The notes: generated from the letters alone by a model not told the origin. A stretch of 55,226 nt of DNA from 0-14-3-00-41-53 sp041500225 (GCA_041500225.1 JBGQLV010000010.1:1-55226); one strand, 5' to 3'. Numbered from the stretch's first letter, positions 16,089 through 25,238 are shown. Numbers and translations are program-made.

Positions 16089-18038
16089 TCAAATATCATA
16101 GATGTGTTTCTTTGTATTTGGCAGCAATCCACCTGACAAAATGATTTCTTTTTCTCTGTCATTAAGATTTGAAAATGCCTCGAATGAATAATTTTTTGTA
16201 AGGTTATATACAGTGTAGGACTGAGTCCCTGTTAATGACTTTTTAATGTCCGGTATGAGTAGCCTGTTACCTTTTTCTAACCTATCATAATCTTCTGTAT
16301 TTTTAAAATGAAGGGGAAGAATTCCGAAGTTTATAAGGTTTGACCTGTGGATCCGCGCAAAAGATTTTGCAATTACGATATGGAGACCGAGGTACATCGG
16401 TGCAATTGCAGCATGTTCCCTTGAAGATCCCTGGCCATAATTCTCGCCTCCGACAATAATTCCGCCACCCTTTGACTTTGCATCTTCCGCTTTTTGGCTG
16501 AATGTATTATCAAGATTGAAAAATACAAATTCTGATATTGCGGGTATATTTGAACGCAATGGAAGGATTGTAGAGCCGGCAGGCATTATGTCGTCAGTAG
16601 TTATGTTGTTACCCAGTTTCAATAACACATCTGCCTCTATCTTTTCCTTAAGAGGTTTTTTGACAGGTACGTCTTTTATATTAGGGCCTTTGATGACCTT
16701 TAGCCCCTGTGTATCTTTCTTTGGTCCTATGATCATATTGGCATTTATGATGTAACCTTCAGGCTCACGGGCAAGTTCTATTTTAAGCCCGGATTTGCGC
16801 GGGTCAACTATCTTACCTTTCACAGCAAAAACTGCACATGCAAGTGGATTTGCAAGATATACGAATGCATCCTTATTTCCACTTCTTCCTTTGAAATTTC
16901 TGTTATATGACCTGATAGATATCTGTCCTGTGCCGGGTGAGCCTCCCATCCCGATACATGGACCGCATGAACACTCAAGTATCCTTGCGCCTGCTGCAAT
17001 CATGTCTGCCACAAACCCTTTACGTGAGAGCATCTCATATACCTGCCTGGAGCCGGGATTAATTAGCAGGCTGACGCCTTTAGCAACTGAATTGCCCTTA
17101 AGTATAGAAGCAACAGATTTCAAAGTCTGATATGATGAATTGGTACAGCTTCCTATGCAGACCTGGTCTATCTTTGTACCGGAAAGTTTTTTTATGGGTA
17201 CAGCGTTATCAGGGCTATGGGGCTCAGCTATCATGGGTTCGATTGAATTCAAGTTTATCTCAATAATATCAGCATATTCTGCATCTTCATCAGCATGAAG
17301 CTCGATCCAGTCCGATTCTCTTTCCTGTGCCTTTAGAAAATGCCTTGTTCTTTTATCACTTGGAAAGATTGACGTTGTCGCACCGAGTTCTGCACCCATA
17401 TTTGTTATAGTGGCCCTTTCTGTTACATTCAGGTCTTCAACACCAGAACCGCCATATTCCAGAATCTTGCCAATTCCTCCCTTTACTGTGAGCCTCCTTA
17501 AAATTTCCAGTATCACATCCATTGCTGTAACCCATGGCCTATTTAGTTTGCCTGTAAGTTTTACAAGGACAACCCTGGGCATGTTGAGTTCAAAAGGAGC
17601 CCCAGCCATAACAGTTGCTGCATCGAGACCTCCGACTCCTATGGCTATCATGCCCATACCTCCGCCTGTAGGGGTATGACTATCTGTCCCAAGTGCAATT
17701 TTGCCGGGAGCTGCAAATCTCTCAAGATGTATCTGATGGCTTATGCCATTCCCAGGCCTTGAAAAGTATGCACCATATTTTAACGCTGCGGTCTGGAGGA
17801 ATAGATGGTCATCAGGATTCATATAGTTAGACTGAATCATATTGTGGTCAACATAAGAGACAGCAAGTGGTACCTTTACTTTATCGATTCCTATGGCTTC
17901 AAACTGCAACCAGGCCATTGTTCCTGTAGCGTCCTGCGTATATACCTGGTCAACCTTTAATCCAACAGGCGTATCTGTTTTTAGATTACCGTAAACCTTA
18001 CGTGCTTCAAATATCTTTTCTACAATGTTCTTCCCCAA
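16089..18038 (-). CDS. acnA: Aconitate hydratase
   Basis: A 649-residue [4Fe-4S] enzyme that isomerises citrate and isocitrate in the TCA cycle. The cluster cysteines are visible in CIGSCTNSS (about residue 300) and CSCGPCIGMGG (about 360). The mobile C-terminal swivel domain has the QGSSREHAA active-site segment. The length matches the short aconitases found in anaerobic bacteria rather than the 890-residue AcnA, so the symbol is used loosely. A GGAGG ribosome binding site precedes the start. It is transcribed toward the tRNAs and divergent from lysA across a 177-bp spacer. Confidence 0.94.
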   Translation of the reverse strand: MGKNIVEKIFEARKVYGNLKTDTPVGLKVDQVYTQDATGTMAWLQFEAIGIDKVKVPLAVSYVDHNMIQSNYMNPDDHLFLQTAALKYGAYFSRPGNGISHQIHLERFAAPGKIALGTDSHTPTGGGMGMIAIGVGGLDAATVMAGAPFELNMPRVVLVKLTGKLNRPWVTAMDVILEILRRLTVKGGIGKILEYGGSGVEDLNVTERATITNMGAELGATTSIFPSDKRTRHFLKAQERESDWIELHADEDAEYADIIEINLNSIEPMIAEPHSPDNAVPIKKLSGTKIDQVCIGSCTNSSYQTLKSVASILKGNSVAKGVSLLINPGSRQVYEMLSRKGFVADMIAAGARILECSCGPCIGMGGSPGTGQISIRSYNRNFKGRSGNKDAFVYLANPLACAVFAVKGKIVDPRKSGLKIELAREPEGYIINANMIIGPKKDTQGLKVIKGPNIKDVPVKKPLKEKIEADVLLKLGNNITTDDIMPAGSTILPLRSNIPAISEFVFFNLDNTFSQKAEDAKSKGGGIIVGGENYGQGSSREHAAIAPMYLGLHIVIAKSFARIHRSNLINFGILPLHFKNTEDYDRLEKGNRLLIPDIKKSLTGTQSYTVYNLTKNYSFEAFSNLNDREKEIILSGGLLPNTKKHIYDI

Positions 18039-18215
18039 CGCTCCCTCCGGTGTGTATTGAACAAACTCTTATATATAAAATTTAACATACCTGATACGAC
18101 TAAATCCAAAACCTTTTATTTATTCAAAAAATCCCCCTTCATTCATCCCTTGAGATAAAAAGAAAAATATGTTTAAAATAAAAGTTATGAGAAAATCAGT
18201 ACATGGAGATCTTTA

Positions 18216-19472
18216 ATGCATCTATTTAAATATCGAGCAGATGAATTATATGCTGAAGAAGTACCTGTAAAAAAGCTTGCTGAAAAATACGGCACACCAT
18301 TATACATCTACAGTTATAATACCCTTTCAAGGCACTTCAGAGCGTATGACGATGCCTTTAATGACTATCCACACATAATCTGCTTTGCAATTAAGTCTAA
18401 TTCAAACACGGCAATCCTCAGATTATTTGCAAAAAACGGCGGCGGTGCCGACATAGTTTCAGGAGGAGAACTTTACGTGGCATTAAAGGCAGGAATGAAG
18501 CCTGAAAAAATAGTATATGCTGGTGTTGGAAAGACAGAGGATGAGATAAGATTTGCGCTCAAGTCAAAGATACTCATGTTTAATGTGGAGTCTGAAGATG
18601 AGCTTAGAGGGATTGATAGAGTTGCAGGCAAGATGGAAAGAAGGGCTCCTGTTGCATTGAGGATTAACCCTGATATTGATCCCGAAACACATCCTTATGT
18701 AGCAACAGGGCTCAGAAGACATAAATTCGGGATACCCATAGAGGAAGCTTTAGAGTATTACAGACTCGCATCAAGGCTAAAAAATATCAATGTTATCGGA
18801 ATACACAAGCACATAGGCTCACAGATAACCAGGATATCTCCTTTTGTTGATGCCTTAAAGAGGATATTACTCCTCATAGATAAACTCAGTATTCAAGGAG
18901 TGAAAATATATTACCTTGATATCGGAGGTGGGCTTGGTATCTCATACAGGGATGAAGAGCCCCCGGTACCAAAAGACCTTGCAAGGAATCTCATCCCGCT
19001 ACTCAATGGCAGAAAACTTACCCTGATTATGGAACCCGGGAGGTCTATAGTAGGAAATGCAGGCATATTGGTTACAAAAACACTCTATCTTAAAAAAGGT
19101 GAGGAGAAGGAATTCATCATTGTGGATGCGGGGATGAATGACCTGATAAGACCGTCATTGTACGGTGCATATCACCATCTGCTCCCTGTTGTCAGGAAAA
19201 AAAGGAATACAGTCCTGTGTGATGTTGTCGGCCCGATATGCGAATCGAGCGATTTTCTTGCAACTGAGAGAGAACTTAGTAGAGTAAAACAGGGAGAATA
19301 TATTGCTGTGATGGGTGCAGGTGCATATGGATTTTCTATGAGCTCAAACTACAATAGCCGGCGGAGGGCTGCGGAGGTTCTGGTTAAAGGCAGAGAGCAT
19401 TTTTTGATAAGAGAGCGTGAGACATACAGCGACCTTGTTAAAAAAGAAAAAATCCCGGCGTTTCTGAAATGA
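18216..19472 (+). CDS. lysA: Diaminopimelate decarboxylase
   Basis: A 418-residue PLP enzyme making L-lysine from meso-diaminopimelate. It has the PLP lysine in CFAIKSNSN, the HKHIGSQI segment, a GGGLGI phosphate-binding loop, EPGRSIV and the C-terminal CESSDFLA substrate-binding motif with GAGAYGFSMSSNYN. Full length for the family. It overlaps dapF by 4 bp, so the two are translationally coupled and head the lysine operon. Confidence 0.96.
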   Translation: MHLFKYRADELYAEEVPVKKLAEKYGTPLYIYSYNTLSRHFRAYDDAFNDYPHIICFAIKSNSNTAILRLFAKNGGGADIVSGGELYVALKAGMKPEKIVYAGVGKTEDEIRFALKSKILMFNVESEDELRGIDRVAGKMERRAPVALRINPDIDPETHPYVATGLRRHKFGIPIEEALEYYRLASRLKNINVIGIHKHIGSQITRISPFVDALKRILLLIDKLSIQGVKIYYLDIGGGLGISYRDEEPPVPKDLARNLIPLLNGRKLTLIMEPGRSIVGNAGILVTKTLYLKKGEEKEFIIVDAGMNDLIRPSLYGAYHHLLPVVRKKRNTVLCDVVGPICESSDFLATERELSRVKQGEYIAVMGAGAYGFSMSSNYNSRRRAAEVLVKGREHFLIRERETYSDLVKKEKIPAFLK

Positions 19473-20389
19473 AGATAAACTTTATAAAAATGCACGGCCT
19501 ATGCAATGATTTTATCCTTATAGACTGCCTGAAAGAAGAGTTCAGAATTACCCCTCCTCAATCCCCTCCGCCTGAGGCGGACCAGGGGGGGGAAATGGGG
19601 GGGTATCTTTCGGAACTCGGAGAATTAAGTAAACGGCTCTGCAATAGGCGATTCGGGATAGGTGCTGATCAACTTTTATTGCTTTATCCCTCAAGTATTG
19701 CAGATTTTAAGATGAGGATTTTTAATGCAGACGGCAGTGAAGTTGAGATTTGCGGTAATGGAATGCGCTGTCTTGCAAAATATATCTGGGACAGAAACCT
19801 TTCTGATAAAAACATCCTTAATATAGAAACCCTTGCAGGCATTATCAGACCTGAAAAAGCAGGCGAGATGGTAAGGGTTGATATGGGAGGACCGATCTTT
19901 GAACCCGAAAGAATACCAGTAAATATACTGAAGTCAAAAGTCAGAAGTCAGAAGTCAAAAAAAAGAAAGCTGATTATTGATTATCCCCTTCAAATCGGTG
20001 ATATAGAATTTTACATTTCTTGTGTTTCCATGGGAAATCCGCATACAATTATTGTAGTTGACGATGTTTCTAACTTCCCTGTACCATATTATGGTCCTTT
20101 GATAGAAAACCATCAGTTGTTTCCCAGGAAAACTAACGTGGAATTCATAGAAGTGCTTAATACCTCAGAGATAAAGATGCGCGTGTGGGAAAGGGGCTCT
20201 GGTGAAACAATGGCATGCGGTACAGGTGCGTCGGCTGCGGCTGTGGCATCAAATATTAAGGGTCTTACCGGGAAAAAGGTAGTAGTTCATCTCCTTGGTG
20301 GAGACCTTTTTATAGAATGGGCAAGTGATAACCATGTTTATATGACAGGTCCTGCTATGGAGGTTTTTGAAGGTATAATCGAGAATTAG
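19469..20389 (+). CDS. dapF: Diaminopimelate epimerase with two repeat-derived insertions
   Basis: A 306-residue epimerase converting LL- to meso-diaminopimelate, for lysine and peptidoglycan. Both catalytic cysteines are in place: ICGNGMRC and MACGTGAS. It is some 25 residues longer than usual. Two extra segments explain this: residues 28-46 (PPQSPPPEADQGGEMGG), encoded by a palindromic C-rich/G-rich element, and residues of about 154-165 (SKVRSQKSKKRK), encoded by an AAGTCAGAAGTCAG-type repeat. Both insertions keep the frame and lie in likely loops. The PilZ gene follows 11 bp downstream. Confidence 0.95.
   Translation: MKINFIKMHGLCNDFILIDCLKEEFRITPPQSPPPEADQGGEMGGYLSELGELSKRLCNRRFGIGADQLLLLYPSSIADFKMRIFNADGSEVEICGNGMRCLAKYIWDRNLSDKNILNIETLAGIIRPEKAGEMVRVDMGGPIFEPERIPVNILKSKVRSQKSKKRKLIIDYPLQIGDIEFYISCVSMGNPHTIIVVDDVSNFPVPYYGPLIENHQLFPRKTNVEFIEVLNTSEIKMRVWERGSGETMACGTGASAAAVASNIKGLTGKKVVVHLLGGDLFIEWASDNHVYMTGPAMEVFEGIIEN
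19549..19604 (+). repeat. Palindromic C/G-rich element read in frame inside dapF
   Basis: A C-rich left arm (ACCCCTCCTC...CCCCT), a central palindrome CCGCCTGAGGCGG and a G-rich right arm (AGGGGGGG...GGGGGGGT) form an imperfect hairpin of about 54 bp, 18 codons. A related element with the same arm style lies in the activase gene near 47080-47165. Confidence 0.7.
19930..19966 (+). repeat. AAGTCAG-type tandem repeat read in frame inside dapF
   Basis: Four adjacent, slightly varied copies of a heptamer-to-octamer unit (AAGTCAA, AAGTCAG, AAGTCAG, AAGTCAA) encode the basic segment SKVRSQKSKKRK. Similar units are found in the activase gene (about 47175-47200 and 47485-47510, reverse strand). Confidence 0.7.
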
Positions 20390-20400
20390 GAGAATATGAT

Positions 20401-20694
20401 ATGTTTATTAAGGGCGATGTACGTAAATTTATAAGGACACCATTTGTTACACCAGTAAAATATTCTGTATCTGTCTTAGATATGAGAGAATTAAAGCGGA
20501 TCCATGATACTGCAGTTTCTCTTGACATTAGTGCCGGAGGGCTTGGAATTTTGACAGACCATCCCCTTGAGGAAGGACATGTCTTGACATTTGAAGATGA
20601 GACAAAGATAAATAACATTAAATCCAGAACCGCTGTTGTAAAATGGACAGGAATTATTGATAATAAATATCGTGTAGGCTTGATGTTCGTATAA
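20401..20694 (+). CDS. PilZ domain protein
   Basis: A 97-residue single-domain protein with the two PilZ signatures: basic RKFIRTPF near the N-terminus (RxxxR) and DISAGGLGI (D/NxSxxG). PilZ domains bind cyclic di-GMP. It lies between dapF and dapA in the same direction with 11- and 34-bp gaps, so it is part of the lysine transcription unit. Its target is unknown; a link between c-di-GMP and cell-wall precursor supply is only a hypothesis. The HD-GYP regulator at 29731 could degrade the same messenger. Confidence 0.82.
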   Translation: MFIKGDVRKFIRTPFVTPVKYSVSVLDMRELKRIHDTAVSLDISAGGLGILTDHPLEEGHVLTFEDETKINNIKSRTAVVKWTGIIDNKYRVGLMFV

Positions 20695-20728
20695 ATAGGT
20701 TTGAAGTTTGTAACAAAAGGAGGCAGCT

Positions 20729-21601
20729 ATGTTTAAAGGGTCAATAGTCGCAATTGTCACACCTTTTAAAAAGGGGAAGGTTGATGAAAAGGCACTTGGC
20801 GATCTAATAGAATGGCATATAGATCAGGGAACCAATGCCATTGTCCCTTGCGGAACAACAGGTGAATCTGCAACTCTCGATTATAAAGAACATTACAGAG
20901 TTATAGATTTTACAGTAAAAACTGTAAACAAACGGGTTCCTGTTATTGCAGGAACAGGCGCTAATTCAACCGATGAAACCGTAGAGATAACACTGCACGC
21001 AAAGAAATCCGGTGCAGACGCTGCCCTGCTTGTGTCGCCATATTATAACAAACCTACTCAGGAAGGTCTTTACAGGCACTATAAGACGGTCGCAGAGAAG
21101 GTCGACATACCTATAGTTTTATATAACGTGCCCGGACGGACCGCTGTGAACATACTTCCGTCTACCGTTGCGCGCCTTGCGGAGATCAAGAATATAGTTG
21201 CGATCAAAGAAGCAACGGGCGATATGAAGCAGGTGAGTGAAGTCTTAAGACTCTGTGGAGACAGGATAACCGTTATTTCCGGCGATGATTTTACAACTCT
21301 TCCACTGCTTGCACTCGGTGGTAAAGGAGTGATATCTGTTTCAGCAAATGTTGCACCAAGAGCAGTCTCACAGATGTGTTCTTTCTGGATGAAGGGACAG
21401 TACGATAAGGCAAGGGCAATACATTATAAACTCGAGCCTTTAAATACAGCAATGTTCATTGAGACGAACCCTATACCTGTGAAGACAGCACTCGCACTGA
21501 TGGGAAAGATACAGGAGGAATTCAGGTTGCCTCTCTGCGAGATGGCACCAGCGAATAAAGAAAAGCTTAGAAAAGTTTTGGCAGATTTAAAGCTGATTTA
21601 A
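20729..21601 (+). CDS. dapA: 4-hydroxy-tetrahydrodipicolinate synthase
   Basis: A 290-residue aldolase condensing pyruvate with aspartate semialdehyde, the first committed step to lysine. Visible: GTTGESATL, the YYNKPTQEGL motif with the catalytic tyrosine, LYNVPGRTAVN, and the Schiff-base lysine in AIKEATGD. Strong AAAGGAGG ribosome binding site. It ends the lysine cluster; dapB is not in the window downstream. Confidence 0.97.
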   Translation: MFKGSIVAIVTPFKKGKVDEKALGDLIEWHIDQGTNAIVPCGTTGESATLDYKEHYRVIDFTVKTVNKRVPVIAGTGANSTDETVEITLHAKKSGADAALLVSPYYNKPTQEGLYRHYKTVAEKVDIPIVLYNVPGRTAVNILPSTVARLAEIKNIVAIKEATGDMKQVSEVLRLCGDRITVISGDDFTTLPLLALGGKGVISVSANVAPRAVSQMCSFWMKGQYDKARAIHYKLEPLNTAMFIETNPIPVKTALALMGKIQEEFRLPLCEMAPANKEKLRKVLADLKLI

Positions 21602-21639
21602 TATTGATTGCACACGAGCCCGGTTAGAAAGCGAAGCGA

Positions 21640-21662
21640 CTTTTGACAGCGGCGGTCAAAAG
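21640..21662. terminator. Hairpin between convergent dapA and bioD
   Basis: A perfect 8-bp stem CTTTTGAC-AGCGGCG-GTCAAAAG just after dapA and overlapping the end of bioD. It could terminate either convergent transcript; the downstream run ATATTTTTTG helps on the plus strand. Confidence 0.55.
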
Positions 21663-22396
21663 AGATATTTTTTGATAATTTCAAGATCCAGGTTTTTCAC
21701 AACAGCTTTTTCAATAGTATGGCTTTCCAGGTCTCTAAGAAAAGGGAAAACGCCTATGATCGGTACAGGACTTATTTGTTTCATAATATCTGGATTAGTC
21801 TCCTCATCAACCGTATCCTTAGGAGGGTAGTTGTAATTAATAATTATTCCTGCAACGTTAAGGCCTTCTTTTATTGCATAATTAACTGTCAGCATTGTGT
21901 GATTGAGTGTACCGAGGCCCGGCCTTGAGACAACTATAATTGGCAATCCAAAGTCTTTTGCAAGATCAAGTACAAAATAACCTCTTTTAATCGGAACGAG
22001 CAGTCCGCCAATCCCTTCAACCACAACTGCTTTATAAGTTTCTGAAAGTTCTCTGTATGCCTTTTTTATCTCTTCGAGATTAACAGGAATCCCTTCTATC
22101 TCAGAAGCAGCCATGGGCGCAAGCGGGCTCTCGAAACAACAGGGTGAAATGTACTTTACATTCTGGTCCATATGAGCAATTGTTTTTATAAACATACCAT
22201 CAGATGGAACAAGCACATCACCTTCTTTGATACATCCTGTTTCTATCGGCTTCATCCCGCATGCCCTGAGTCCGAGAAGCCCGATAGCCTTAATCAATGC
22301 TACAGTTATAACTGTTTTACCAACTCCTGTATCAGTGCCTGTTATAAAAAAACCTTTTGCATTATTCAATCCTCTGCTCCATGCCCTCTGCTCCAT
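21656..22396 (-). CDS. bioD: Dethiobiotin synthetase
   Basis: A 246-residue enzyme closing the ureido ring of dethiobiotin with CO2 and ATP. The P loop GTDTGVGKT and the MKPIETGC substrate motif are clear. The start is fixed by GGGAGGTG in the end of bioF. The first 13 residues (MEQRAWSRGLNNA) come before the normal KGFFITGTDTG beginning and are encoded by a duplicated 14-bp unit GCATGGAGCAGAGG, so the gene start itself lies in a short repeat. The operon is bioF-bioD. Confidence 0.95.
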   Translation of the reverse strand: MEQRAWSRGLNNAKGFFITGTDTGVGKTVITVALIKAIGLLGLRACGMKPIETGCIKEGDVLVPSDGMFIKTIAHMDQNVKYISPCCFESPLAPMAASEIEGIPVNLEEIKKAYRELSETYKAVVVEGIGGLLVPIKRGYFVLDLAKDFGLPIIVVSRPGLGTLNHTMLTVNYAIKEGLNVAGIIINYNYPPKDTVDEETNPDIMKQISPVPIIGVFPFLRDLESHTIEKAVVKNLDLEIIKKYLF

Positions 22397-22402
22397 GCTT
22401 GA

Positions 22403-23539
22403 TTACACCTCCCTCAATGTCATTATGAGTCGTTCAATATCATTATTCGTATGAGATGCGGTCACGGTTATCCTGATCCTGGGTTCAATTACAGTAGGCG
22501 GCCTTATAGCCGGCGCAAATAGACCTTTCTCATATAAATGTCTTGATATCCTTAAAGTATCTTCAACATTTCCTGTTTTTAAAGGTATTATAGGAGTTTC
22601 GCTTCCCATGATGTCATAACCTGAATCCTTAATATCACTGGCTGCCCTGTCCCTGTTTTCCCAGAGTTTCTTTATTAATTCGGAATCATTTTTTATTAAT
22701 TCCAATGCAGCTATTGATGCTGCAATTACACATGAGGGAAGGGCTGTAGAAAATATAAAGCTCCTGGCGGTATTCTGAATCCATTCGATAACCTCGCTAT
22801 TACCCGTAACAAATGCGCCGAAAGAACCGAGGGCCTTTGAGAATGTACCCATCTGGATGACCCAGGGGTCCGGTTTAATATTAAAATGTGAAAGTGTACC
22901 TCTGCCATTACCGAGGACTCCTGTGCCATGCGCATCGTCTATATAGAGTATCGCATTATTTTTCTTGCATATATCGTAAATGCCAGCTAAAGGAGCGATG
23001 TCTCCGTCCATGCTGAAAACTGTATCTGTTATAACTATCTTATTTTTTGCATCTTCTTTTCTTATTAAATCCTCGAGATGCGATAAATCTTTATGCCTGT
23101 AAATTACTGTCTTTGCCTTGCTCAGCCGACATCCGTCTATAATGCTTGCATGATTGAGTTCATCGCTGAATATCATATCATCCTTATCTGTAATAGCTGG
23201 TATGATGCCTGAATTTGCTGCGTATCCTGAATTAAATACAAGGGCGGATTCTGTTTCTTTGAATTGAGCAGTCTTATCCTCAAGCTCCTTATGCAGAATG
23301 CTTCCCCCGCTAAGGAGTCTCGAAGCTCCGGAACCAGAGCCATATTCATCAAGGGCTTTTTTTACTTCATTAATTATATAAGGATGGTTTGCAAGACCGA
23401 GATAGTCATTAGATGAAAAATTTACATATTCCCTGCCACCCAATTTTATCTTTGACCCTTGCGGAGATGCCCTGTCTTTTATCTCCCTGAAGAGTCTGTT
23501 TTCTTTTAGAATTTTGAGTTTTTCGAAAAACATAAGCAT
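22403..23539 (-). CDS. bioF: 8-amino-7-oxononanoate synthase
   Basis: A 378-residue PLP enzyme that condenses a pimeloyl thioester with alanine in biotin synthesis. Visible are the NFSSNDYLGLA start region, the GSGASRLLSG loop, DDAHGTGVLG and the PLP lysine in GTFSKALGSFG. Full length. Seven bases separate it from bioD. It is divergent from the ATP synthase operon. Confidence 0.95.
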   Translation of the reverse strand: MLMFFEKLKILKENRLFREIKDRASPQGSKIKLGGREYVNFSSNDYLGLANHPYIINEVKKALDEYGSGSGASRLLSGGSILHKELEDKTAQFKETESALVFNSGYAANSGIIPAITDKDDMIFSDELNHASIIDGCRLSKAKTVIYRHKDLSHLEDLIRKEDAKNKIVITDTVFSMDGDIAPLAGIYDICKKNNAILYIDDAHGTGVLGNGRGTLSHFNIKPDPWVIQMGTFSKALGSFGAFVTGNSEVIEWIQNTARSFIFSTALPSCVIAASIAALELIKNDSELIKKLWENRDRAASDIKDSGYDIMGSETPIIPLKTGNVEDTLRISRHLYEKGLFAPAIRPPTVIEPRIRITVTASHTNNDIERLIMTLREV

Positions 23540-23620
23540 ATTTTAGCACAATATTCCTGTAGCTTTTGTGACTGACTTCTGTAACTAAATTTAAAATTTT
23601 GGGAAACCTCTAAAAATCTC

Positions 23621-23650
23621 TTGACAATTTTTTTTATCCTGTGGTAAGCT
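23621..23650 (+). promoter_or_regulatory. Candidate promoter of the ATP synthase operon
   Basis: A perfect -35 TTGACA (23621-23626) with a T-rich spacer of 18 bp and a weak -10 TAAGCT (23645-23650), about 40 bp ahead of the first ATP synthase gene. The weak -10 keeps confidence low. Confidence 0.4.
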
Positions 23651-23688
23651 TTTGTCGCTTTTCGAACTACTCGATTGGAAGGTGTGAA

Positions 23689-24111
23689 ATGCTAAATATA
23701 GAAATAAAGTGGCTAATTGTTCTCGCCATAAATTTTCTCGCATTGCTCTTTATTTTAAATCTTATTCTCTTTAAACCCCTCCTCAAACTTTTCAAGGAAA
23801 GAGAAGATACGGTTAAGGGTTCTCTTGATGCTGCCAAGGATATGAGTGCTAAAAGGGGAGAAGGGATCACCAGACTGAACCGGGAACTTGCTGAAACCAG
23901 AAGTAAAGCGAAAGAGACATTCGAAGCACTCAAGGCCGAGGGTCTTAACAAGAATAAAGAGGTGCTTGGAGCGGCTGAGACAGAGGTATCTGCAATGCTC
24001 GATAAGGCCAGGGCAGAGGTTAAAGCCGAGGCTGAAAAGGCGAGGAAGGCATTAAGAGCCGATGTTGAAAAGTTTTCAGACGAAATCGTAAGAAAGCTGG
24101 TAAGCGCATGA
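23689..24111 (+). CDS. ATP synthase F0 subunit b'
   Basis: A 140-residue peripheral-stalk subunit. I chose the ATG at 23689 because it follows GGAAGGTG and begins right before the membrane helix LIVLAINFLALLFILNLILF; the longer reading from 23641 adds 16 unlikely residues. The rest is an alanine/charged coiled coil. It forms the stalk with subunit b, encoded next with a 4-bp overlap. Confidence 0.9.
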   Translation: MLNIEIKWLIVLAINFLALLFILNLILFKPLLKLFKEREDTVKGSLDAAKDMSAKRGEGITRLNRELAETRSKAKETFEALKAEGLNKNKEVLGAAETEVSAMLDKARAEVKAEAEKARKALRADVEKFSDEIVRKLVSA

Positions 24112-24698
24112 AAAAAGTTCAACTTAAAAAAATCACGGTTATTTTTGCAGGTTGTATTTTGAGTTTAGTGTTTACATCTTTTGCCTTTGCAAGTGGTGGG
24201 GGAGAAGAGGCAGCCGTCCCGCTATGGAAAGATTATTTGTGGAAGATCATTAATTTTGGAATACTATTCTTTATCCTCTTTAAATTTGGTAAAAAACCCA
24301 TACAGTCTTTTCTGAAGCAAAGAACTGAACTGATTGAAAAGACCCTTAAAGAGGCTAAGGAGGCAAAAGAGCTTGCGCAGAAGGCACTTCAGGAAGTCGA
24401 GGAGAGATTTAGAACAAAGGATAAAGATATAGAAGAGATTTTATCTGCATCAAAACGCGCTGGTGAACAAGAGCGGGAAAGACTTCTCGAAGAGGGTAAC
24501 AAACTCAGAGAAAAGATATATGAGCAGGCAAAAGTAAATATAGATTATGAGCTTAAGCATGCAAAAGACGCAATTAAAGCTGAGGCTGTTGAGATAGCAA
24601 TGGAGCTTGCAGAGAAGAAGCTTAAGGAGAAGTTAACAAAGAAGGATCAGGAAAGACTTCTTGAGGAGTCTCTTATGAAGATAGGAGGCAAAGGTTGA
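24108..24698 (+). CDS. atpF: ATP synthase F0 subunit b
   Basis: A 196-residue stalk subunit with an N-terminal signal-like hydrophobic segment (ITVIFAGCILSLVFTSFAFA), a short periplasmic stretch, then the usual membrane helix WKIINFGILFFILFKFGKK and a long charged coiled coil. This pre-segment is typical of deltaproteobacterial and Nitrospirota-like b subunits. It overlaps b' and atpH by 4 bp each. Confidence 0.93.
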   Translation: MKKVQLKKITVIFAGCILSLVFTSFAFASGGGEEAAVPLWKDYLWKIINFGILFFILFKFGKKPIQSFLKQRTELIEKTLKEAKEAKELAQKALQEVEERFRTKDKDIEEILSASKRAGEQERERLLEEGNKLREKIYEQAKVNIDYELKHAKDAIKAEAVEIAMELAEKKLKEKLTKKDQERLLEESLMKIGGKG

Positions 24699-25234
24699 AA
24701 GAGATAAAACAAGCAAAGAGATACGCGAATGCATTACTTAGGAACGTAGGTATCGAAAATGCGCAACAGGCGATTAGTGAAATCAGTGTAGTCAATGAGC
24801 TTATGGGCAGAAGTAAGGAGTTCAAGAGTCTACTTATCAACCCCCAGTTTACATCAGAAGATAGAAAAAAGGTTATAACGCAGATCTCAGAGAAGATCAA
24901 GCTTTCTGAAAACACAGTAAAATTTATTTTGCACCTTTCAGAGTTAGGAGGCATCCTTTTCCTTTCAGAGATTATACGAATTGCTATTAACCTCTATCTT
25001 GAAAAGAAACGCAAGGTCAAAGCAATTGTTATGACTCCGATTGAGATAAGCAAGGATTATGAGAACACTCTGAGATCGTCCCTGAAGAAAGTAACTGACA
25101 GGGATGTTGACATAGAGTATGTGATGGACCCTTCACTTCTTGGTGGAATCCTCATCAAGATGGGAAGTACTATGTATGATACAAGTCTAAAGGGCCAGTT
25201 AAGGCTTTTAAAAGATGAGCTTATAAAGAGGTGA
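24695..25234 (+). CDS. atpH: ATP synthase F1 subunit delta
   Basis: A 179-residue protein joining the stalk to the alpha3beta3 head. It begins KEIKQAKRYANALLRNVG and ends with the delta C-terminal pattern SLLGGILIKMGSTMYDTSLK. It starts with a 4-bp overlap after atpF and ends 4 bp before atpA. Length is normal. Confidence 0.95.
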   Translation: MKEIKQAKRYANALLRNVGIENAQQAISEISVVNELMGRSKEFKSLLINPQFTSEDRKKVITQISEKIKLSENTVKFILHLSELGGILFLSEIIRIAINLYLEKKRKVKAIVMTPIEISKDYENTLRSSLKKVTDRDVDIEYVMDPSLLGGILIKMGSTMYDTSLKGQLRLLKDELIKR

Positions 25235-25238
25235 TATT

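Noticed and set aside
18039..18215. Lysine riboswitch ahead of lysA
   Set aside because: The 177-bp spacer is A/T-rich and lacks the conserved GC-paired five-helix pattern expected of the L box.
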